DNA from: Treponema sp.
GTDB taxonomy: Bacteria; Spirochaetota; Spirochaetia; Treponematales; Breznakiellaceae
Reading direction: 5' to 3'
DNA length: 15,986 bases
NCBI GenBank assembly: GCA_031254795.1
Contig: JAIRTS010000205.1
Location: forward strand, 1 to 15,986
The notes below the pieces were generated by a model. The model made no database searches, was not told the origin of the DNA, and saw only the letters and a list, made by a program, of their open reading frames with translations. Shown here piece after piece: positions 1 to 6,154 of this stretch. The stretch's first letter is position 1. The number at the start of each line of letters is the position of its first letter. The translations under genes were made by a program, and so were the position numbers.

Positions 1-941
1 TTGCGGAGGTTGCCCAGCGTGGAAATGTCCCGTCTGATGAGGGAACCCCAACTGACCGCCGGATCGACGATGCCCAGCCCCAGGTAGGAAAGGGTGGTTT
101 CCGTGAGGATGAAGCCGGGAACGCTCAGGGCTACGCTCACGATGAGGATGCTGGCGATCTGGGGGATGATATGCCTCGCTATGATGACGAGCGGGGGAAT
201 CATCTCAAGCTGCGCGTTCATCACGAATTCCTCGCGTTTTATGGCGTGAACCATGCCTCGAATGGTGCGGGCGGAACCGGGCCAGCCTACCAGCGACAGG
301 ATCAGTGTTATCATCATGTAGGATTGTCCTGAATCCATATTGTTTGACAGGAGGGATCGCAGGAACAGTATCAGGTAGAGTCCCGGTATGAGCATGAAGA
401 ATTCCGAAAAGCGCATGATCGCCCAGTCGGTGAAGCCGCCGAAGTAACCGGAAAGGCCGCCGAACAGTATGGCAAGCGAAAGGGAAATAAACGTGGCGAT
501 AAAACCGATGGTGAGCGAGATGCGGCTGCCGTAAATGACGCGGGAAAAAAGGTCTCTGCCCAGGTTGTCGGCTCCCATGAGGAATACCGGATAGGAATCG
601 TACACGCCGCCCCCGGTGGTAAAGAGGTGGCGTTCCATGGGGATAACGCCCCAAAGTTTGTAGGGCTGTCCTTTGGCGAAAAAGCGGACCGGCGTGTACT
701 CTCCGCGCACCCGCGCGTATTTCCATGTGATGGTGTTGATTACCTGCGCCTTCTGCGCCTGGAGCTTTCCTCCCGCAAAGCGCGCGTTGGGCGGATGATA
801 GGTCTTGTCCGCGAAGGACGTGGACGGGCTGTAGGGCGCGATGAATTCCGCGAAAAGCATCAGCAGGTAGAGGATAAGGAGCAGGACGAGGGACGTCATG
901 CCCAGAGGACGCGCCTTCAAGTAGTTCAAAAATCGTTTCAC
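1..941 (-). CDS. OppC/DppC-type ABC transporter permease, 3' end cut by window
   Basis: Inner-membrane permease of a peptide/nickel-type ABC importer, partner of the OppB-like permease just upstream. The frame is open from a GTG at 941 to the window edge, giving 313 residues; OppC-like proteins usually end soon after this point. A TM helix lies at about residues 16-33, followed by a long periplasmic segment (about 35-115). Next comes the family signature GADNLGRDLFSRVIYGSRIS (about 123-142), then several hydrophobic segments and the conserved LSYLGLG near residue 284. The cytoplasmic EAA loop (about 237-261) keeps the RHIIPQ end but lacks the usual glycine. GTG was chosen because GGAGG lies just before it, overlapping the TAG stop of the upstream gene, with only 8 nt between the genes; this suggests translational coupling. 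The long periplasmic loop recalls YejE. The substrate cannot be told from sequence. Confidence 0.95.
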   Translation of the reverse strand, partial: MKRFLNYLKARPLGMTSLVLLLILYLLMLFAEFIAPYSPSTSFADKTYHPPNARFAGGKLQAQKAQVINTITWKYARVRGEYTPVRFFAKGQPYKLWGVIPMERHLFTTGGGVYDSYPVFLMGADNLGRDLFSRVIYGSRISLTIGFIATFISLSLAILFGGLSGYFGGFTDWAIMRFSEFFMLIPGLYLILFLRSLLSNNMDSGQSYMMITLILSLVGWPGSARTIRGMVHAIKREEFVMNAQLEMIPPLVIIARHIIPQIASILIVSVALSVPGFILTETTLSYLGLGIVDPAVSWGSLIRRDISTLGNLR

Positions 942-949
942 GCGCCCTC

Positions 950-2083
950 CTATTCCCTGCCGTACCGTATTCTGGGATCGACTATGGCCAGGAGTATGTC
1001 CGCCAGCGCCATGCCGAGCAGAGTCAAAAATGAGATGAACATTAAATTCGCCAGCACCAGATTGATGTCCTCTTGCAACACGGCCTCGTACATGAGCCGC
1101 CCTATGCCGGGGTAGGCGAAGATGATTTCGAGTATCAGGGAGCCGGAAAAGAGGCTTGCCAAGAGGTTCGCGCTTCCGGTGATGTAAGGGTTCAGCGTGT
1201 TGCGGAAGGCGTGGTTAAAGTACACCCGCCATTCCCGAATGCCCCGCGAGCGGAGGCTTACGATGTAGGGCTGCCCCAACTGGTCGAGCATGGTGGCGCG
1301 TATCATGCGCAGGGTTCCGCCTATCCCCCCCAGAAAGGACGCGAGGAGGGGGAGAAAAATGTGGCGCATATAGGAGAACACAAATTTGCCCGGCGCCTCG
1401 GCGAAGGGAAAGGGAGGATAGGCGGTGACCGGAAAGAGTCCGGTGATTGACGCCGCAAGCTGAAGCAGAATGAGCAGGAGCATCCCCGGAAAGGCGTGGA
1501 GTACCAGCGCGAAAAAGGTCGTCGCCAGATCGGCGCGGGTTCCCGCCTTTGTAGAAAAGTAAACGCCCAAAAAGAAGGAGAAAAAGGTGATAAGCGCCAG
1601 CGCTATGAGGTTGAGGACGAGCGAGTTTACAATCCGGCTTGCGATGAGAAAGGAAACCGGCGCTCGTGAGATGAGGCTCACCCCCAAATCTCCGCGCAAA
1701 ATGACCTGTCTGAGCCAGCGGAAGTACTGGGCGTAAAACGGCTGATCCAGCCCCAGTTCCGCCCGTCTCGCGGCGATCTGATCAGGATTCATGCTTCCCT
1801 CGCCGCGCCCGGCGCGAGCTTGCCCGGCGCGGGAATTCTCGGCGAAAAGCTGCTGCCGTATCACCTGATCCACAATGTCTCCCGGCGCCAACTCCATGAG
1901 CGCGAACACCGCGAAGCCCAAAAGAAAGAGCATCACCGCCATAGTGACAAGCCGACTTATAATGTAGGAAACGAGCGGCATCCTGCGCTTGAAGGCGTAG
2001 AAGGGCTTCCCGATAAGACCCAACATCCGGCGCATCTGATTCACGGCGCCTCTCGCAGGCGCTTCCTGTCCGTCTTTTTTCAT
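950..2083 (-). CDS. OppB/DppB-type ABC transporter permease
   Basis: Inner-membrane permease that should pair with the downstream OppC-like protein to form the translocation pore of a peptide-type ABC importer. Counting from the ATG at 2083 it has 377 residues; a TTG at 2095 would add four, and neither start has a clear Shine-Dalgarno sequence, so the start is uncertain. One N-terminal TM helix is followed by the conserved LMELAPGD, then an Ala/Arg/Gly-rich stretch and the family sequence RRAELGLDQPFYAQYFRWL. The EAA loop reads LRSRGIREWRVYFNHAFRN, and the C-terminal signature LEIIFAYPGIGRLMYEAVL is intact. The extra loop after the first TM explains its length beyond the usual 310-340 residues and resembles YejB. 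No ATPase or substrate-binding protein gene is visible in this window. Confidence 0.95.
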   Translation of the reverse strand: MKKDGQEAPARGAVNQMRRMLGLIGKPFYAFKRRMPLVSYIISRLVTMAVMLFLLGFAVFALMELAPGDIVDQVIRQQLFAENSRAGQARAGRGEGSMNPDQIAARRAELGLDQPFYAQYFRWLRQVILRGDLGVSLISRAPVSFLIASRIVNSLVLNLIALALITFFSFFLGVYFSTKAGTRADLATTFFALVLHAFPGMLLLILLQLAASITGLFPVTAYPPFPFAEAPGKFVFSYMRHIFLPLLASFLGGIGGTLRMIRATMLDQLGQPYIVSLRSRGIREWRVYFNHAFRNTLNPYITGSANLLASLFSGSLILEIIFAYPGIGRLMYEAVLQEDINLVLANLMFISFLTLLGMALADILLAIVDPRIRYGRE

Positions 2084-2245
2084 CTTTGCTTTCAATATAT
2101 TCTTGCTGACTCCCTATTCGCGACGAGGGTCTAGCCCCCGCGCGCCAGAAAAGTCGCAAACCGCATGTTCACGCTTGCAGCATGGAGGCTCGTTAATTCA
2201 GATAAATCTTCCTGAAAAGAGATATTTATCGTTGAAACTGCCATA

Positions 2246-2266
2246 AAAACTGAAGTTTTGGAACAG
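2246..2266. repeat. CTGAAG-core palindrome, copy of dispersed repeat
   Basis: AAAACT (2246-2251) and AGTTTT (2254-2259) form a 6-bp inverted repeat around GA. The following GGAACAG makes AGTTTTGGAACAG (2254-2266), which recurs exactly at 13523-13535 upstream of recJ, where the palindrome arms are longer. This points to a dispersed palindromic element. Confidence 0.6.
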
Positions 2267-2315
2267 CAACTGTGGATTTCAAGGAAAAAACGAGTTTTAG
2301 TCCGCTTTTCCAAAG

Positions 2316-2356
2316 CCTGTTTCAAAGCGTGAGCTACGTTCGCATTTTGAAACAGG
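2316..2356. repeat. 11-bp inverted repeat
   Basis: CCTGTTTCAAA at 2316-2326 is matched by its exact reverse complement at 2346-2356, with GCG/CGC able to extend pairing after a small bulge. There is no T-run, so it is not an obvious terminator. Function unknown. Confidence 0.55.
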
Positions 2357-2412
2357 ATCAACTCTTATTTTTTAACATACAATGTTTGCATAAGTTTGTC
2401 AAGACGCGATAG

Positions 2413-2441
2413 AAACGCCGCGTTGTTTCATGCGGCGTTTT
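2413..2441. terminator. Terminator-like hairpin without an adjoining gene
   Basis: AAACGCCGC (2413-2421) and GCGGCGTTT (2432-2440) form a perfect 9-bp stem with a 10-nt loop. A run of four T closes the plus-strand side and three the minus-strand side, so it is at best a weak bidirectional terminator. No gene ends close to it on either strand; it may be left from a lost gene. Confidence 0.5.
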
Positions 2442-2660
2442 GACGGAAACAGATTGCCAACGGGATACGATTCCTCAATCGCGCCACGCCGTCAAGCCGC
2501 AACTCTTTCACCAGTCGATCATGATCCAGTCCGCGCCTCGTTCTCCCGGCTTTCGCGTGGAGAATGCCGGGCGGCGGGGTTTAGTCCCCAGTCCTAAAAG
2601 GGCGGGGAGATTCATTAAGAGAACGTTATCATTGATTTTTAACATGGCGATCAAAAGCTC

Positions 2661-2689
2661 TTGACAAAGTGTAATGCGCGGAGTAAACT
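2661..2689 (+). promoter_or_regulatory. Near-consensus sigma-70 promoter
   Basis: Perfect -35 TTGACA (2661-2666), 17-nt spacer and -10 TAAACT (2684-2689). The expected start of transcription, about 7 nt on, coincides with the ATG at 2697, so the transcript would begin almost at the first codon of the histidine-rich ORF. It is the best promoter seen for the lipoprotein gene at 3066. Confidence 0.7.
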
Positions 2690-2696
2690 GTCAATC

Positions 2697-2828
2697 ATGA
2701 ATAAATTATGGTTCATACAAAATAGACGGCAAGCCGCATATATGCATACCCAAAGCGTACGCTCCAGTTGTCGCCGCCGTCATCATCAACATCATATCCA
2801 TCCCCCCCCCCCCCCCGCACAGAATTGA
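2697..2828 (+). CDS. Short histidine-rich ORF, candidate leader peptide
   Basis: A 43-codon ORF starting 7 nt after a good -10 box, with no Shine-Dalgarno sequence. It encodes Cys-Arg-Arg-Arg, then HHQHHIH (five His among seven codons, all CAT), then five prolines read from a run of 15 C. A hairpin followed by a U-rich stretch lies about 30 nt past the stop. Promoter, His-codon cluster and hairpin in this order resemble the leader of a histidine biosynthesis operon, as in E. coli hisL. However, no his gene follows; the next gene is a lipoprotein. Changes in the C-run would change its reading frame. Translation is unproven. Confidence 0.35.
   Translation: MNKLWFIQNRRQAAYMHTQSVRSSCRRRHHQHHIHPPPPPAQN
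2802..2816 (+). repeat. Homopolymeric tract of 15 C
   Basis: An uninterrupted run of 15 C (poly-G on the minus strand) inside the histidine-rich ORF and about 250 nt before the lipoprotein start. Runs of this length are prone to slipped-strand change, and poly-G tracts upstream of some T. pallidum tpr genes are known to vary. The exact length in this assembly may itself be uncertain. Confidence 0.9.
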
Positions 2829-2855
2829 TTATACACACTTTCTAACAGGAAAAAC

Positions 2856-2880
2856 CCGCCCGTATGGGCGGTTATATTAT
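2856..2880 (+). terminator. Attenuator-like hairpin after the histidine-rich ORF
   Basis: CCGCCC (2856-2861) and GGGCGG (2866-2871) form a 6-bp GC stem with a 4-nt loop, followed by TTATATTAT. The tail is U-rich but not a pure U-run, so intrinsic termination would be partial. Its place between the predicted promoter and the lipoprotein gene would suit an attenuator. Confidence 0.5.
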
Positions 2881-3065
2881 AGCGAAGAGGAAGCCCAAGC
2901 CGGTCCATTTCCTGACCGAACGCGCCGACTTGGGGCCGCGCTAAACTCACGCGCCGTTGCGCGCCACGCATGGTTTTTACGGATGGAGACAAGCGTCCGC
3001 CACGCGCTTCGATGCATTAGCCGCGTTAGCCACGTCTACCCTCTTTTGCATTTTGGAGGACAGTT

Positions 3066-4640
3066 ATGAAACACCATAAACTGTTGCTTACGGGTATTAT
3101 ACCCGTGGGAATGCCAGCCATGACGCTGGCATTCGTATTGGCATTGGCCGGGTGCGGCGATTCGCCCGGCGGCGAAAATAGGTTTTCTTCAAGGACGAGC
3201 CTTATTGAAAACGCGGTTTTGTCCCTAGGCATATACGGCAGCGCCGTAACGTCCGGTGATGAAGCGGTGGTAACTGCAAGAATCACCGACGACAACATCA
3301 CGCTTACGTCCCAAGGCGCGGGTACCACGACCATCTACGCGGTAAATGGCGCTTCCCGCGAAGCTATTATGACCGTAACAGTAGCCGCGGACGGCAACAT
3401 TAGCAATGTCGCGTTCTTGAAAGGGCAAAAAACGCTTCTCATTGACAACGCTGCGTATGGGCTTGGCATCATCGGGACGGCTGCGAAGTCAAACGATCCC
3501 AATGTAGCGAACGTGGAAATAAGAGGCGATAAGGTGCAGATCACGCCGATGGGCGCAGGTCTCGCGTCCATCACGGTGATAGGCCCCGATGACAAGGCTG
3601 ACGCGGTGATAGAGGTCAAAGTTACTCCAACCGGCGATATTCTGCTTGGACCTATCGCGAAGGGCGGAGAAGAAGTGATTAAAATAAGCGGCACGGTAGG
3701 CGGCGTAACTGTAGGGGGAGAGAGGCGCCCGGTAACGTTGCGAGTCAATTTTAACTGGGAAGGCGTACAAGTCAACCCTGACGAGCAGGGGCGGTGGTAC
3801 GTAAAACACGCGCCTTTTGATCAGGAGACACCGCTGTGGATGGAGTTATATATAGCTGTTGTCGGCACAGGGGAGGGAATTCCCGCTCTTACCGACCGCT
3901 CAATAAACTATCAGATTTCCGAACAGAGGATGGTGAAAGATGCAAGCATAAGCGGACTGGTGGTTCCGCCTGTGGATATTCCAAACCTTATTACGATAAG
4001 TGGTATGGTGGATGCCCCATTGACCGGTACATGGGACAGAGAAAACAAACAGGTGCAGGTGATGGCGGTAAATAGGGACATACAGGAATTGGGCGCGGAG
4101 CCGGGCTGGTTAAACGCCTCCGCATATGTCGCCGCCGATGGGAGATGGGAGATGTCTGTGCCGTCGTCAGAAGAAGAGACACAAGTGACATTCACTGTAC
4201 GGCATGTAGCAAGCGGTCCGTCGCCGCATTGGGCATATCTTGACATCTGGGATGCGGGGCAGAAGACCAATCTTGCGCCGGGAACCGTACTACGCAATGA
4301 GAACGTACCCGACATTGATCTTGGTACCATTCCTTTTGTGATGGTCCGTGGCAACACGCCGGTTACGGTGAACGGCGATACGCCCTACAAGTATTACATA
4401 GATTTCGGAGATTATGGAAGAGATAACGCGAACGGCTGGAGTGGAGAAACTTCATGGCTTGCGGCCGCGACGGGCGGTGCGTGGGCTGTTCCGATGCCCC
4501 AAGGTATCTCGTTGGAGGCCACTATAGTATATTGTGAAAAATCTTTTATGCAAAGAGGCCGTTCTTGGAGCGTACCATTTAATACCGACGATAACCTTTC
4601 CAATATTGATTTAAGCACCATCTCAACAATAATAAAATAA
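3066..4640 (+). CDS. Lipoprotein with two Ig-like repeats
   Basis: Predicted cell-envelope lipoprotein of 524 residues; function unknown. The start is an ATG with GGAGG six nt upstream. The N-terminus is a signal peptide ending in the lipobox LALAGC, with the acylated Cys at residue 30. Two related units follow, about 46-112 and 125-192: each has I-[ED]-NA...LGI.G.A, a central GAG..., and a final V.V......G[ND]I, like short bacterial Ig-like (Big2-type) domains. The rest is beta-rich and glycine/threonine-rich, with two segments beginning ISG.V that may be another repeat family. No catalytic motif was seen. It stands alone on its strand, preceded by the promoter, C15 tract and attenuator-like hairpin. 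Residues 9-21 of the signal peptide look like an in-frame insertion formed from two inverted repeats. Confidence 0.9.
   Translation: MKHHKLLLTGIIPVGMPAMTLAFVLALAGCGDSPGGENRFSSRTSLIENAVLSLGIYGSAVTSGDEAVVTARITDDNITLTSQGAGTTTIYAVNGASREAIMTVTVAADGNISNVAFLKGQKTLLIDNAAYGLGIIGTAAKSNDPNVANVEIRGDKVQITPMGAGLASITVIGPDDKADAVIEVKVTPTGDILLGPIAKGGEEVIKISGTVGGVTVGGERRPVTLRVNFNWEGVQVNPDEQGRWYVKHAPFDQETPLWMELYIAVVGTGEGIPALTDRSINYQISEQRMVKDASISGLVVPPVDIPNLITISGMVDAPLTGTWDRENKQVQVMAVNRDIQELGAEPGWLNASAYVAADGRWEMSVPSSEEETQVTFTVRHVASGPSPHWAYLDIWDAGQKTNLAPGTVLRNENVPDIDLGTIPFVMVRGNTPVTVNGDTPYKYYIDFGDYGRDNANGWSGETSWLAAATGGAWAVPMPQGISLEATIVYCEKSFMQRGRSWSVPFNTDDNLSNIDLSTISTIIK
3090..3133 (+). repeat. Two adjacent perfect inverted repeats within the signal peptide code
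   Basis: ACGGGTAT (3090-3097) and ATACCCGT (3099-3106) form an 8-bp palindrome around one T. AATGCCAGC (3110-3118) and GCTGGCATT (3125-3133) form a 9-bp stem with a 6-nt loop. Both lie within codons 9-23. Removing codons 9-21 would leave the compact lipoprotein signal MKHHKLLLAFVLALAGC, so a palindromic 39-nt insertion is plausible. Confidence 0.7.
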
Positions 4641-4668
4641 CTTTCATCTCCGTTTTTCACGATGACAG

Positions 4669-4700
4669 CGCCCCGAAAAGCCGGCCATCCGGTTGGGGCG
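4669..4700 (+). terminator. Possible hairpin terminator after the lipoprotein gene
   Basis: CGCCCC (4669-4674) pairs with GGGGCG (4695-4700), and an inner CCGG/CCGG pair lies at 4681-4692. It begins 28 nt past the stop codon. There is no T-run after it, so if it ends transcription it would need help. The 177-nt gap holds nothing else clear apart from the PilZ promoter. Confidence 0.4.
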
Positions 4701-4781
4701 TCGCCTATGGCGCCGCGCAGTCGCGCCGTCCCATTTCAAAAGGCTGGTTCATGCGATCCGGATTTTTTTTGAGGCGCCCTC

Positions 4782-4811
4782 TTGACGAGACATTCATAAA
4801 TAACGCACAAT
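4782..4811 (+). promoter_or_regulatory. Candidate promoter for the PilZ-methyltransferase pair
   Basis: -35 TTGACG (4782-4787), 18-nt spacer and -10-like CACAAT (4806-4811). The -10 ends 6 nt before the PilZ ATG at 4818, and no Shine-Dalgarno sequence is present, so the message could be leaderless. Confidence 0.4.
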
Positions 4812-4817
4812 ACCGGC

Positions 4818-5156
4818 ATGTCTGAACAACGAAAACATGCGCGGTACAGAACCATCGCGCGGGCGCGTCTCCCTGGAGTTTTTGAAGGGGACGCTCTTTT
4901 GAAAGATTTGAATGTCACCGGTTGCAGAGTTGAGGCGACTGTTTTCATTGAATTAACGGAAGGCGCCACATACACCATTGAGGTGATTCCGGAAACGATC
5001 TCCAAGATAGGCAAATTTGAATTCCTCGGCGAAGCCCGGTGGATAAAAACGAGTGGAGATTCGTACGAAGCGGGTTTTATGATAACCGCTTCCCCCAGTA
5101 AAAAGGAATTTCAACGGTACGTCGACTACCTTGCGTGGCGTTCTTCCGTCGAGTAA
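4818..5156 (+). CDS. PilZ domain protein
   Basis: A 112-residue protein made almost entirely of one PilZ domain, a family that binds cyclic di-GMP and relays it to motility or surface functions. The RxxxR arginine motif is R5 to R9 (RKHAR). The second motif, usually [D/N]xSxxG, reads DLNVTG (30-35), with Asn in place of Ser. The end of the barrel shows the expected ARWI...SYEAGFMI pattern (about 73-89). There is no fused output domain, so it should act through a partner. The stop codon shares a base with the start of the next gene (TAATG), so the two are probably made together. The ATG start is supported by the arginine motif lying right after it. Ligand binding is inferred. Confidence 0.92.
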   Translation: MSEQRKHARYRTIARARLPGVFEGDALLKDLNVTGCRVEATVFIELTEGATYTIEVIPETISKIGKFEFLGEARWIKTSGDSYEAGFMITASPSKKEFQRYVDYLAWRSSVE

Positions 5157-6154
5157 TGGATGTCTGTCCGGTCAAGGGGTGGGTGTATCAGCCGGTTTCC
5201 GGGTTTGAATCTCACCTTTTGCGGGAATTGTCCGGAGGCGAGGCGCCACGACAGATAGGGCCGTTTTATCTTTCCAAAACGCCGCCGTTTAGTCGGGACA
5301 GCGCGGCGCCGCTTGTTCCCCGGAATGTGGTTTTCTGGTTCCAAAATTGCTGGCTTGAGCCGTTCCGGGCGGTTTTCGCATCCATTTCCGAAGCCGCGTC
5401 TATTTTGCGCGGCATTCAGCGGAACTGGGCGGCCGCCCTGTTCACCCAATACCGGCGCGGCGCGCTTATTGCACAAAAGTTGCCGCCACTACCCGCAAAA
5501 CGGCGCCCGTTCCCGTGGAGGGCGCCGGATTCGCCTATGGGCGCGTGGACTCTGCTTGACGCGCGCACCCTGCTCGCATCCCCTCGTTGCGCGAGCCCTT
5601 TTCCCAATGGAACACTCGAATTTGAAGAGGACAAAACGCGCCCGCCAAGCCGCGCCTATCTGAAATTATGGGAGGCGTTCGCCCTAAGCGGCGCAATGCC
5701 AGGGGCGCAAGATCGTTGCCTTGACGCGGGCGCGAGTCCGGGCGGCTGGACATGGGTTCTTGCGACAATGGGGGCGGCAGTTGTGGCAATTGATCGCGCC
5801 CCCATTGACAACGCGCTCGTCGCCATGCCAAACGTTTCTTTTATAAAGCATGACGCCTTTACGATGAAACCCGAAGACATAGGCCCCATTGACTGGCTGT
5901 GTTGCGACGTGATCTGTTATCCTCCGCGTTTGTATGACTGGATTGAAAAATGGCTGGCGTCGGGGTTGTGCAAAAACTTTATATGCACGATAAAAATGCA
6001 GGGCGAGCCTGACTTCGAGACCACGCGGCGGTTCGCCGTGATTCCAGGAAGCAGAGTGACGCACCTTCATCACAACAAACATGAGCTTACATGGATATAT
6101 ACGGCGCAGCAACCACCGCCGCCCGCGCCGGCTAATTGGACGCCCAATACCTGA
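5156..6154 (+). CDS. RlmM-like rRNA 2'-O-methyltransferase (SAM-dependent)
   Basis: A 332-residue cytoplasmic methyltransferase resembling RlmM, which in E. coli 2'-O-methylates C2498 of 23S rRNA. The N-terminal part has GFESHLLREL, as in the RNA-binding (THUMP-like) half. The SAM site is CLDAGASPGGWTWVLA (about 188-203). The K-D-K-E tetrad of the FtsJ/RlmM fold can be placed: K170 (SRAYLKLWEA), D251 (WLCCDV), K280 (CTIKMQG) and E310 (NKHELTW). The ATG overlapping the PilZ stop (TAATG) is preferred; a GTG at 5135 would add seven residues inside the PilZ gene. The 3' end overlaps the convergent aldehyde dehydrogenase gene by 23 bp. Family placement is strong; the exact rRNA target in this organism is inferred. 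Confidence 0.9.
   Translation: MDVCPVKGWVYQPVSGFESHLLRELSGGEAPRQIGPFYLSKTPPFSRDSAAPLVPRNVVFWFQNCWLEPFRAVFASISEAASILRGIQRNWAAALFTQYRRGALIAQKLPPLPAKRRPFPWRAPDSPMGAWTLLDARTLLASPRCASPFPNGTLEFEEDKTRPPSRAYLKLWEAFALSGAMPGAQDRCLDAGASPGGWTWVLATMGAAVVAIDRAPIDNALVAMPNVSFIKHDAFTMKPEDIGPIDWLCCDVICYPPRLYDWIEKWLASGLCKNFICTIKMQGEPDFETTRRFAVIPGSRVTHLHHNKHELTWIYTAQQPPPPAPANWTPNT

Larger units (their letters stand above)
2096..2660. other. Repeat-rich intergenic region without a convincing gene
   Basis: About 565 nt between the divergent permease operon and the lipoprotein locus. The short open frames on both strands lack start signals and recognisable sequence, so I treat them as chance. It holds several small inverted repeats, listed separately, including a palindrome that shares 13 nt with the recJ upstream region. 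The promoter of the permease operon must lie here, but I see no clear consensus for it on the minus strand. Confidence 0.6.

Noticed and set aside
2131..2361. 76-codon minus-strand frame before the permease operon
   Set aside because: Runs through the palindromic repeats and has no convincing start signal or recognised sequence.
2440..2664. 74-codon plus-strand frame
   Set aside because: No ribosome binding site, overlaps the strong -35 box, no recognisable domain.
2697..2880. A working histidine biosynthesis operon leader
   Set aside because: The leader-like pattern is kept as a finding, but no his gene follows within the window, so the operon itself cannot be called.
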